Below are positions 9,280-15,211 of a stretch of 64,000 nucleotides of DNA, piece after piece. A program made the translations under genes and the position numbers. Source of the DNA: Chryseobacterium turcicum. GTDB taxonomy: Bacteria > Bacteroidota > Bacteroidia > Flavobacteriales > Weeksellaceae. The stretch is from positions 1,468,001 to 1,532,000 of the forward strand of contig NZ_JAJNAY010000001.1 of the NCBI RefSeq assembly GCF_021010565.1, given 5' to 3'. Every line of letters starts with the position of its first letter. Within the stretch, counting starts at the first letter, position 1. The notes beneath the pieces were generated by a model. The model did not search any database. It was given only the letters and a program-made list of their open reading frames with translations, and was not told where the DNA came from.

Positions 9280-9825
9280 TTATAAAGCCGTCGCAGTATA
9301 AGTTACTGTTTGCGTATAAGTTCCAGCTGGTTTACCTAAAATATCGGAAGAAGATGATTTCGCAGCAGGAATAGTGTAGTCTAGATTCAGTGTTAATGCA
9401 CTTCCAAGTGGAGCATTTGCTACTAAAGTTTGATCGGTTGCAGATAAAACAACTGCGCTTTTTGTTCCGCCCATTGTTCCGGCAGCTGTAGCAGCTTTGA
9501 TGGTCAAAACATTTACAGGGATTAAGTTAACTCCATTCATGAAATTAGCACCGCCTGCTTTCACTTTCACATTAAAGTTCTTCGTTGAAGTAACTTTTAA
9601 AGAATTGGCTTTATTGATTGTTTGATCAGAGTTATAATCTGCAGCAGTAACATAGTTAAAATCAACGGTATTACCAATTGCAGCACTTCCTGCGTCAATT
9701 GAAATCACATCGTTCAGGGTAATGTTTACTGTTGTGGTAGCGGTTGTATTTTGAGCTTTAGCATTGTTAGTCCCTAATACGATTGCTCCGATAGTTAATG
9801 CTGCGATTGCGAATTGTTTTGTCAT
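9280..9825 (-). CDS. Secreted fibre-subunit-like protein, copy A
   Basis: This 181-aa protein has a signal peptide (cleavage after NAKAQ, about residue 25). The mature domain of about 155 residues is Thr/Ala/Val-rich, cysteine-free and all-beta in appearance. It ends AGTYTQTVTYTATAL, an alternating strand like the closing strand of spore-coat-U/fimbrial subunit domains. Copies at 10032, 11202, 12366 and 13119 differ at only a few residues; A has LSATDQ and TVTYTATAL. It has its own promoter and operator. It lies nearest to the chaperone gene, separated by only a weak hairpin, so read-through could supply the assembly genes. Polymerising subunit is inferred. Confidence 0.72.
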   Translation of the reverse strand: MTKQFAIAALTIGAIVLGTNNAKAQNTTATTTVNITLNDVISIDAGSAAIGNTVDFNYVTAADYNSDQTINKANSLKVTSTKNFNVKVKAGGANFMNGVNLIPVNVLTIKAATAAGTMGGTKSAVVLSATDQTLVANAPLGSALTLNLDYTIPAAKSSSSDILGKPAGTYTQTVTYTATAL

Positions 9826-9879
9826 GGTAGTAATATTTTAAATTTTTAATCTTGTTTAATTGTTCTCTTTTGAACACTA

Positions 9880-9887
9880 CAAATCTA
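9880..9887 (-). promoter_or_regulatory. Promoter -7 box of subunit copy A
   Basis: On the minus strand this reads TAGATTTG, a perfect match to the Bacteroidota TAnnTTTG -7 element, 55 bp upstream of the start codon. Confidence 0.7.
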
Positions 9888-9908
9888 CGGTGGCAATAAA
9901 AGTTTGTT

Positions 9909-9948
9909 TGTAGTTGAAAATGGAAGTTCATGTAGTAAAATAACTACA
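9909..9948 (-). promoter_or_regulatory. Operator candidate of subunit copy A
   Basis: TGTAGT half-sites occur at 9909-9914 and 9931-9936, 22 bp (two helical turns) apart. The second forms an inverted repeat with ACTACA at 9943-9948 across a 6-nt spacer. The set lies upstream of the -7 box, as expected for an activator site, and is conserved in all five near-identical copies. Confidence 0.55.
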
Positions 9949-9975
9949 CGGTTTATTCATTTGGCTTAAATAGAA

Positions 9976-10007
9976 AAGCCCTCAACATTTTTAAATGTTG
10001 AGGGCTT
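9976..10007 (-). terminator. Terminator of subunit copy B
   Basis: A perfect 15-bp stem (9976-9990 and 9993-10007, core GCCCTCAACATTT) with a 2-nt loop follows the stop of copy B. On the minus strand it is followed by TTTTCTATTT. The same hairpin recurs after the other copies. Confidence 0.85.
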
Positions 10008-10031
10008 ATATAAAATTGCTGTTTGTTTTTA

Positions 10032-10577
10032 TTATAAAGCCGTTGCAGTATAAATTACTGTTTGCGTATAAGTTCCAGCTGGTTTACCTAAAATATCGGA
10101 AGAAGATGATTTTACTGCAGGAATGGTGTAATCTAAATTCAGCGTTAATGCGCTTCCAAGTGGAGCATTTGCTACTAAAGTTTGATCGGCTGCAGATAAA
10201 ACAACTGCGCTTTTTGTTCCGCCCATTGTTCCGGCAGCTGTAGCAGCTTTGATCGTCAAAACATTTACAGGGATTAAGTTAACTCCATTCATGAAATTAG
10301 CGCCTCCTGCTTTTACTTTCACATTAAAGTTCTTGGTAGAAGTAACTTTTAAAGAGTTCGCTTTATTGATTGTTTGATCAGAGTTATAATCTGCAGCAGT
10401 AACATAGTTAAAGTCAACGGTATTACCAATTGCAGCACTTCCAGCGTCAATTGAAATCACATCGTTCAGGGTAATGTTTACTGTTGTGGTAGCGGTTGTA
10501 TTTTGAGCTTTAGCATTGTTAGTTCCTAATACGATTGCTCCGATAGTTAATGCTGCGATTGCGAATTGTTTTGTCAT
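10032..10577 (-). CDS. Secreted fibre-subunit-like protein, copy B
   Basis: This 181-aa paralogue differs from copy A at three positions: LSAADQ for LSATDQ, IPAVKS for IPAAKS and TVIYTATAL for TVTYTATAL. It has the same signal peptide and closing strand. It is flanked by its own promoter/operator upstream (10632-10700) and a strong hairpin downstream (9976-10007), so it is probably monocistronic. The period to copy A is 752 bp, indicating tandem duplication. Confidence 0.72.
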   Translation of the reverse strand: MTKQFAIAALTIGAIVLGTNNAKAQNTTATTTVNITLNDVISIDAGSAAIGNTVDFNYVTAADYNSDQTINKANSLKVTSTKNFNVKVKAGGANFMNGVNLIPVNVLTIKAATAAGTMGGTKSAVVLSAADQTLVANAPLGSALTLNLDYTIPAVKSSSSDILGKPAGTYTQTVIYTATAL

Positions 10578-10631
10578 GGTAGTTATATTTTAAATTTTTA
10601 TTCTTGTTTAATTGTTCTCTTTTGAACACTA

Positions 10632-10639
10632 CAAATCTA
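10632..10639 (-). promoter_or_regulatory. Promoter -7 box of subunit copy B
   Basis: Minus-strand TAGATTTG matches TAnnTTTG, 55 bp before the start codon, in the same arrangement as copy A. Confidence 0.7.
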
Positions 10640-10680
10640 CGGTGGCAATAAAAGTTTCTTTGTAGTTGAAAATGGAAGTT

Positions 10681-10702
10681 CATGTAGTAAAATAACTACA
10701 TG
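10681..10702 (-). promoter_or_regulatory. Operator palindrome of subunit copy B
   Basis: CATGTAGT and ACTACATG form perfect 8-bp arms around AAAATA. This is the most complete version of the conserved palindrome upstream of the subunit genes. Confidence 0.55.
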
Positions 10703-10726
10703 GTTTATTCATTTGCTTAAGTAAAA

Positions 10727-10758
10727 AAGTCCTCAACATTTTTAAATGTTGAGGACTT
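10727..10758 (-). terminator. Terminator after the first 102-aa gene
   Basis: A 15-bp stem (core GTCCTCAACATTT) with a 2-nt loop is followed on the minus strand by TTTTTTAC. It is a compensated variant of the hairpin after copy B: the G-C pair changes to keep pairing. Confidence 0.8.
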
Positions 10759-10788
10759 ATTTCAAATAATCTTTTTATATTTTAAATA

Positions 10789-11097
10789 TTACTCCCTTAT
10801 TTTCAACCTAATACTTGTTACAATTTCGTCTTTAAAATACAGCGATAATGAGGTCAGGGTATTTCCAAATTTATCTGATTCTACAGGATATGACCATGTT
10901 ATGGGAGTATAAATTTGTGGTTCATGTCCAAAAAGTTCACATATTTCTTTTTTGCTTTTCCCAATAGGAATTTTAAACTTGAAAATATCATCAACAAGAG
11001 TTTTTCTTTTTTCTGGACGGGTTTTCCAAAGGATGCTGTCAAATTGATGATTACCAATTTCAAGTAAAAACAATAGCTTTTTTATTAGGTTCGGCAT
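10789..11097 (-). CDS. Small BamE/SmpA-like protein of unknown role, copy 1
   Basis: This 102-aa protein has no clear signal peptide, although the first 15 residues are hydrophobic. The segment IPIGKSKKEICELFGHEP, then ITWSY, then LSLYFKDEIVTSIRL resembles the BamE/SmpA fold (glycine-turn, helix, small sheet); this is a visual match only. It lies 104 bp downstream of subunit copy C with only a weak GCCTA/TAGGC hairpin between, so the two may be co-transcribed. A second gene at 11952 encodes an identical protein although the DNA differs at four sites, all silent. This suggests the protein is under selection. Confidence 0.6.
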   Translation of the reverse strand: MPNLIKKLLFLLEIGNHQFDSILWKTRPEKRKTLVDDIFKFKIPIGKSKKEICELFGHEPQIYTPITWSYPVESDKFGNTLTSLSLYFKDEIVTSIRLKIRE

Positions 11098-11201
11098 ATT
11101 ATCTTGTAATTATTTGATTATTACCTTAATTTTATTTGTTAGCCTAAAATAGGCCGTTTTAACATTAATTTATAAGATATTTCAGAATTAAAAATGTTTT
11201 A

Positions 11202-11747
11202 TTATAAAGCAGTCGCTGTATAAGTTACTGTTTGCGTATAAGTTCCAGCTGGTTTACCTAAAATATCGGAAGAAGATGATTTCGCAGCAGGAATAGTGTA
11301 GTCTAGATTCAGTGTTAATGCACTTCCAAGTGGAGCATTTGCCACTAAATTTTGATCAGTTGCAGATAAAACAACTGCGCTTTTTGTTCCGCCCATTGTT
11401 CCGGCAGCTGTAGCGGCTTTGATGATCAAAACATTTACAGGGATTAAGTTGGTTCCATTCATGAAATTCGCGCCTCCTGCTTTCACTTTCACATTAAAGT
11501 TCTTGGTAGAAGTAACTTTTAAAGAGTTCGCTTTAGTAATGGTTTGATCAGAGTTATAGTCTGCTGCAGTAACATAGTTAAAGTCAACATTATTACCAAT
11601 TGCAGTACTTCCAGCGTCGATTGAAATCACATCGTTCAGGGTAATGTTTACTGTTGTAGTAGCGGTTGTATTTTGAGCTTTAGCATTGTTAGTTCCTAAT
11701 ACGATTGCTCCGATAGTTAATGCTGCGATTGCGAATTGTTTTGTCAT
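11202..11747 (-). CDS. Secreted fibre-subunit-like protein, copy C
   Basis: This is the most divergent of the five near-identical subunits. It has STAIGNNVDF for SAAIGNTVDF, QTITKAN for QTINKAN, NGTNLIP for NGVNLIP, VLIIKAA for VLTIKAA and LSATDQNL. The signal peptide and the closing strand AGTYTQTVTYTATAL are unchanged. A 102-aa gene follows downstream, and the pair repeats with a period of about 1164 bp (copy D plus the second 102-aa gene). Its own promoter and operator lie at 11802-11870. Confidence 0.72.
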   Translation of the reverse strand: MTKQFAIAALTIGAIVLGTNNAKAQNTTATTTVNITLNDVISIDAGSTAIGNNVDFNYVTAADYNSDQTITKANSLKVTSTKNFNVKVKAGGANFMNGTNLIPVNVLIIKAATAAGTMGGTKSAVVLSATDQNLVANAPLGSALTLNLDYTIPAAKSSSSDILGKPAGTYTQTVTYTATAL

Positions 11748-11801
11748 GGTAGTAATATTTTAAATTTTTATTTTTATTTAATTGTTCTCTTTTGAACACT
11801 A

Positions 11802-11809
11802 CAAATCTA
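11802..11809 (-). promoter_or_regulatory. Promoter -7 box of subunit copy C
   Basis: Minus-strand TAGATTTG, 55 bp before the start codon, as in copies A, B and D. Confidence 0.7.
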
Positions 11810-11852
11810 CGGTGGCAATAAAAGTTTCTTTGTAGTTGAAAATGGAAGTTGT

Positions 11853-11870
11853 TGTAGTAAAATAACTACA
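11853..11870 (-). promoter_or_regulatory. Operator palindrome of subunit copy C
   Basis: TGTAGT-AAAATA-ACTACA, identical in core to copies A and D. The outer base pairs differ from copy B. Confidence 0.55.
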
Positions 11871-11898
11871 CGGTTTATTCATTTGCCTAAGTAAAAAA

Positions 11899-11927
11899 GC
11901 CTTCAACATTTTTAAATGTTGAGGACT
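11899..11927 (-). terminator. Terminator after the second 102-aa gene
   Basis: The same hairpin family as 10727-10758 but with two non-Watson-Crick positions (GCCTTCAAC facing GTTGAGGAC); the T-run on the minus strand is kept. Confidence 0.65.
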
Positions 11928-11951
11928 TATTCCAAATAATCTTTTTATATA

Positions 11952-12260
11952 TTACTCCCTTATTTTCAACCTAATACTTGTTACAATTTCGTCTTTAAAA
12001 TACAGCGATAATGAGGTCAGGGTATTTCCAAATTTATCTGATTCTACAGGATATGACCATGTTATGGGAGTATAAATTTGTGGTTCATGTCCGAAAAGTT
12101 CACATATTTCTTTTTTGCTTTTCCCAATAGGAATTTTAAACTTGAAAATATCATCAACAAGAGTTTTTCTTTTTTCTGGACGGGTTTTCCAAAGGATACT
12201 GTCAAATTGATGATTACCAATTTCAAGTAAAAACAATAGTTTTTTTATTAGATTCGGCAT
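11952..12260 (-). CDS. Small BamE/SmpA-like protein of unknown role, copy 2
   Basis: The encoded 102-aa protein is identical to that at 10789-11097; four nucleotide differences are all synonymous. It lies downstream of subunit copy D in the same relative position as copy 1 after copy C, so it arose by tandem duplication of a [subunit + 102-aa gene] unit. No function is known. A periplasmic or membrane-associated accessory factor for subunit handling is one possibility. Confidence 0.6.
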   Translation of the reverse strand: MPNLIKKLLFLLEIGNHQFDSILWKTRPEKRKTLVDDIFKFKIPIGKSKKEICELFGHEPQIYTPITWSYPVESDKFGNTLTSLSLYFKDEIVTSIRLKIRE

Positions 12261-12365
12261 ATTATCTTGTAATTATTTGATTATTACCTGAATTTTATTT
12301 GTTAGCCTAAAATAGGCCGTTTTAACATTAATTTATAAGATATTTCAGAATTAAATAATGTTATA

Positions 12366-12911
12366 TTATAAAGCCGTTGCAGTATAAATTACTGTTTGCG
12401 TATAAGTTCCAGCTGGTTTACCTAAAATATCGGAAGAAGATGATTTCGCTGCAGGAATGGTGTAATCTAAATTCAGCGTTAATGCACTTCCAAGCGGAGC
12501 ATTTGCTACTAAAGTTTGATCGGCTGCAGATAAAACAACTGCGCTTTTTGTTCCACCCATTGTTCCGGAAGCTGTAGCGGCTTTGATGGTCAAAACGTTT
12601 ACAGGGATTAAGTTAACTCCATTCATGAAATTCTCGCCTCCTGCTTTCACTTTCACATTAAAGTTCTTGGTAGAAGTAACTTTTAAAGAGTTCGCTTTAT
12701 TGATTGTTTGATCAGAGTTATAATCAGCCGCAGTAACATAGTTAAAGTCAACGGTATTACCAATTGCAGCACTTCCAGTGTCGATTGAAATCACATCGTT
12801 CAGGGTAATGTTTACCGTTGTGGTAGCGGTTGTATTTTGAGCTTTAGCGCTGTTAGTTCCTAATACGATTGCTCCGATAGTTAATGCTGCGATTGCGAAT
12901 TGTTTTGTCAT
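12366..12911 (-). CDS. Secreted fibre-subunit-like protein, copy D
   Basis: This 181-aa subunit has private residues TNSAKAQ, IDTGSAA, GGENFMNG and ATASGTM, and ends TVIYTATAL. By eye its coding DNA is identical to copy E at 13119-13664, indicating very recent duplication or gene conversion. A promoter box at 12966-12973 and an operator at 13017-13034 lie upstream. The second 102-aa gene follows downstream. Confidence 0.72.
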   Translation of the reverse strand: MTKQFAIAALTIGAIVLGTNSAKAQNTTATTTVNITLNDVISIDTGSAAIGNTVDFNYVTAADYNSDQTINKANSLKVTSTKNFNVKVKAGGENFMNGVNLIPVNVLTIKAATASGTMGGTKSAVVLSAADQTLVANAPLGSALTLNLDYTIPAAKSSSSDILGKPAGTYTQTVIYTATAL

Positions 12912-12965
12912 GGTAGTTATATTTTTAATTATTAATCTTGTTTAATTGTTCTCTTTTGAACACTA

Positions 12966-12973
12966 CAAATCTA
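12966..12973 (-). promoter_or_regulatory. Promoter -7 box of subunit copy D
   Basis: Minus-strand TAGATTTG at the same distance from the start codon as in the other copies. Confidence 0.7.
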
Positions 12974-13016
12974 CGGTGGCAATAAAAGTTTGTTTGTAGT
13001 TGAAAATGGAAGTTGT

Positions 13017-13034
13017 TGTAGTAAAATAACTACA
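13017..13034 (-). promoter_or_regulatory. Operator palindrome of subunit copy D
   Basis: TGTAGT-AAAATA-ACTACA core, preceded by the extra TGTAGT half-site 22 bp away. Confidence 0.55.
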
Positions 13035-13061
13035 CGGATTAATTATTGGGTTTAAATAGAA

Positions 13062-13093
13062 AAGCCCTCAACATTTTTAAGTGTTGAGGGCTT
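13062..13093 (-). terminator. Terminator of subunit copy E
   Basis: The AAGCCCTCAACA stem and its complement are followed on the minus strand by TTTCTATTTAAA. It belongs to the same hairpin family as at 9976. Confidence 0.8.
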
Positions 13094-13118
13094 ATTATAG
13101 AGATTGTTACTCGTGTTA

Positions 13119-13664
13119 TTATAAAGCCGTTGCAGTATAAATTACTGTTTGCGTATAAGTTCCAGCTGGTTTACCTAAAATATCGGAAGAAGATGATTTC
13201 GCTGCAGGAATGGTGTAATCTAAATTCAGCGTTAATGCACTTCCAAGCGGAGCATTTGCTACTAAAGTTTGATCGGCTGCAGATAAAACAACTGCGCTTT
13301 TTGTTCCACCCATTGTTCCGGAAGCTGTAGCGGCTTTGATGGTCAAAACGTTTACAGGGATTAAGTTAACTCCATTCATGAAATTCTCGCCTCCTGCTTT
13401 CACTTTCACATTAAAGTTCTTGGTAGAAGTAACTTTTAAAGAGTTCGCTTTATTGATTGTTTGATCAGAGTTATAATCAGCCGCAGTAACATAGTTAAAG
13501 TCAACGGTATTACCAATTGCAGCACTTCCAGTGTCGATTGAAATCACATCGTTCAGGGTAATGTTTACCGTTGTGGTAGCGGTTGTATTTTGAGCTTTAG
13601 CGCTGTTAGTTCCTAATACGATTGCTCCGATAGTTAATGCTGCGATTGCGAATTGTTTTGTCAT
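13119..13664 (-). CDS. Secreted fibre-subunit-like protein, copy E
   Basis: The 181-aa protein and its coding DNA appear identical to copy D, yet the upstream region differs: the leader is shorter and has TGTATACAGC before the -7 box instead of TTTGAACACTAC. Recombination therefore seems to have homogenised the coding part and left the control region distinct. It is flanked by its own terminator (13062-13093) and promoter (13710-13717). Confidence 0.72.
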   Translation of the reverse strand: MTKQFAIAALTIGAIVLGTNSAKAQNTTATTTVNITLNDVISIDTGSAAIGNTVDFNYVTAADYNSDQTINKANSLKVTSTKNFNVKVKAGGENFMNGVNLIPVNVLTIKAATASGTMGGTKSAVVLSAADQTLVANAPLGSALTLNLDYTIPAAKSSSSDILGKPAGTYTQTVIYTATAL

Positions 13665-13709
13665 GGTAGTAGTATTTAATTTTTATTTAACTGTTGTTTT
13701 TGTATACAG

Positions 13710-13717
13710 CAAATCTA
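13710..13717 (-). promoter_or_regulatory. Promoter -7 box of subunit copy E
   Basis: Minus-strand TAGATTTG is kept although the surrounding bases differ from the other four copies, which supports its function. Confidence 0.7.
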
Positions 13718-13760
13718 CAGCGACGACAGATGTTTCTTTGTAGTTGAAAATGGAAGTTCA

Positions 13761-13778
13761 TGTAGTAAAATAATTACA
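13761..13778 (-). promoter_or_regulatory. Operator palindrome of subunit copy E
   Basis: TGTAGT-AAAATA-ATTACA, with one mismatch in the second arm. The upstream TGTAGT half-site at 13739-13744 is again 22 bp away. Confidence 0.5.
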
Positions 13779-13805
13779 CGGTTTATTCATTTGGCTTAAA
13801 TAGAA

Positions 13806-13837
13806 AAGCCCTCAACATTTTTAAGTGTTGAGGGCTT
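13806..13837 (-). terminator. Terminator of the divergent subunit gene
   Basis: The same AAGCCCTCAACA hairpin as after copies B and E, 26 bp beyond the stop of the 180-aa gene. Confidence 0.8.
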
Positions 13838-13862
13838 ATTATAGAGATTGTTGCTCGTCTTA

Positions 13863-14405
13863 TTATAAAGCAGTTGCAGTATAAGTTATTTTTTGCCTGT
13901 AAGTACCCTGTGGTTTTCCTAGAAGCACCTTTGATGCTTTTTCCGCCGAAATAGAGTAGTCAATATTTAAAGATTGTTTGGTGCCTAAGCTTGCATTACT
14001 TACCAGCACCTGATCAGTTGGAGATAAAGTGACCTCGTTCAGGGTTCCTGCTAAACTCCCTCCCGGTATTGCTTTTACCTGTAAAATATCTACTGGAATT
14101 ACGTTGGTACCACTTACAAAGTGCGTACCTTCAGATTTTACTTTTACATCAAAATTTTTGGAAGAAATGATAACTAAACTGTTGGGAACAGTCACATTTT
14201 TTGATGAATTATAATCTGCTGTACTCCCATAATTAAAATCTATGGAGCCTTCTGAAGCAAGACTACCAATGTCCATTGCAATGACATCTGCTAAAATAAT
14301 ATTTACTGATTTACTAACCTGTCCAGAATTTTGTGCCAGAACCAAGTCGGTTCCTAAAGCGATTGCTGCCAGCGACAGCGCGGTGATAAAGATTGGTTTT
14401 TTCAT
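13863..14405 (-). CDS. Divergent secreted fibre-subunit-like protein, copy F
   Basis: This 180-aa homologue of copies A-E has clear divergence along its length: signal MKKPIFITALSLAAIALGTDLVLAQ, VDFNYVTAADY replaced by IDFNYGSTADY, and closing strand QGTYRQKITYTATAL. The conserved framework (FNY..ADYNS, KNFDVKVKSEGTHF, VIPVDIL, LGKP.GTY) shows the same fold. Its upstream region lacks the TGTAGT operator of the other copies, so it is probably controlled differently, perhaps as a minor or adaptor subunit. It marks the outer end of the array, next to an IS110 fragment. Confidence 0.7.
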   Translation of the reverse strand: MKKPIFITALSLAAIALGTDLVLAQNSGQVSKSVNIILADVIAMDIGSLASEGSIDFNYGSTADYNSSKNVTVPNSLVIISSKNFDVKVKSEGTHFVSGTNVIPVDILQVKAIPGGSLAGTLNEVTLSPTDQVLVSNASLGTKQSLNIDYSISAEKASKVLLGKPQGTYRQKITYTATAL

Positions 14406-14492
14406 GATTTGGATAAATTTGAAGAGTTGTGATAATAAAATGAACTATATTAACAAACATAATCAAGACTAAATTTAAGAACATTATCTGAC

Positions 14493-14858
14493 ATGACCAA
14501 ACTCTTTATTGTAATATTCCCCAACATTAAAAATAAATGTCAATTGTCGAGTTATGCAGGTCTAGATGTGAAAGAAAAACAATCAGGCACATCGGTAAAA
14601 GGAAAGCCCAGAATATCTAAAAAAGGCAATAGAAATTTACGAAAATCTCTTTACTTACCTGCTTTAACGGCTGTAAAATGGGATGATGATTTTAGAAATA
14701 TCTACGCAAGACTGGTATCGAAACACGGTATAAAAATGAAAGCGTTGGTGGCAATACAAAGAAAAATTTTAGAGTTAATTTACATTTTATTTAAAAATGA
14801 AACCGAATATGATAAAGAGTATCAAACAAAAAATAGCGTGCAAAAACAAATGCTTTAA
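14493..14858 (+). pseudogene. IS110-family transposase, C-terminal fragment
   Basis: The encoded 121 aa match the C-terminal transposase_20 region of IS110/IS116/IS902 elements. NKCQLSSYAGLDVKEKQSGT is followed by GKPRISKKGNRNLRKSLYLPALTAVKWD, then KALVAIQRKILELIYILFKN. The N-terminal catalytic DEDD domain (about 200 residues) is absent, and the first ten residues look unrelated to the family, so the apparent ATG is fortuitous. It is a remnant of an element inserted at the edge of the subunit array, on the strand opposite to that array. No element ends were identified. Confidence 0.85.
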
Positions 14859-14968
14859 CACGCTATTGAGTCTAGTTCTTGACTGACTTGAAAAACAAAT
14901 TTACACAAATAAATATCAATTTTTATTTGGAAATCAACACAGAACCTCCTTGTACATTTGGTTCATTT

Positions 14969-15108
14969 TCGTCACTTCGAGTAGATTTTTAGAAGAAAAA
15001 TCATATCGAGAAGTTGTTGATGGGAAAACAAGTTTTGTGCTTCGGTTCATTTATTCTCGATATACTTTTTCTCCACTTTGTTACGAAAAAGTACTCGAAT
15101 TGACGGAT
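14969..15108. repeat. Inverted pair of REP-like hairpin elements
   Basis: Two related units face each other. The left unit (about 14969-15015) begins CGTCACTTCGAGTAGATTTT and ends ATCGAGAAG. The right unit (about 15054-15108) reads TTCTCGATATACTTTTTC and ends GTACTCGAATTGACG. Each unit can fold (TTCGAG with CTCGAA type arms). It looks like a non-coding mobile repeat; the ORF across it has no protein-like character. Apart from this pair and the terminator at 15162, the gap 14859-15211 holds nothing recognised. Confidence 0.6.
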
Positions 15109-15161
15109 GTACAATCAAAATTTTGCAAAACGTACCCTAAATTAATTAGCTTTAAAACAAA

Positions 15162-15193
15162 AAATAACCGGAGAAAAACATCTCCGGTTATTT
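15162..15193 (-). terminator. Terminator of the outer-membrane barrel gene
   Basis: A stem AAATAACCGGAGA at about 15162-15174 pairs with TCTCCGGTTATTT at 15181-15193. T-tracts occur on both sides. It lies 19 bp after the stop of the minus-strand gene. Confidence 0.85.
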
Positions 15194-15211
15194 TTTTAGA
15201 ATGATTGTGTT

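Noticed and set aside
9995..10243. Plus-strand ORF antisense to subunit copy B (similar ones at 12377-12577 and 13130-13330)
   Set aside because: It recurs only because the subunit genes are duplicated; it spans a terminator hairpin, has no promoter and shows no protein-family features.
9280..14405. Regularly spaced repeats considered as a CRISPR-like array
   Set aside because: The repeats are whole genes with promoters and terminators spaced 750-1160 bp apart; no short repeat-spacer pattern exists anywhere in the window.
14950..15204. 84-aa plus-strand ORF after the IS110 fragment
   Set aside because: It reads through an inverted pair of REP-like hairpins and ends in the neighbouring gene's terminator, so it is non-coding repeat sequence.
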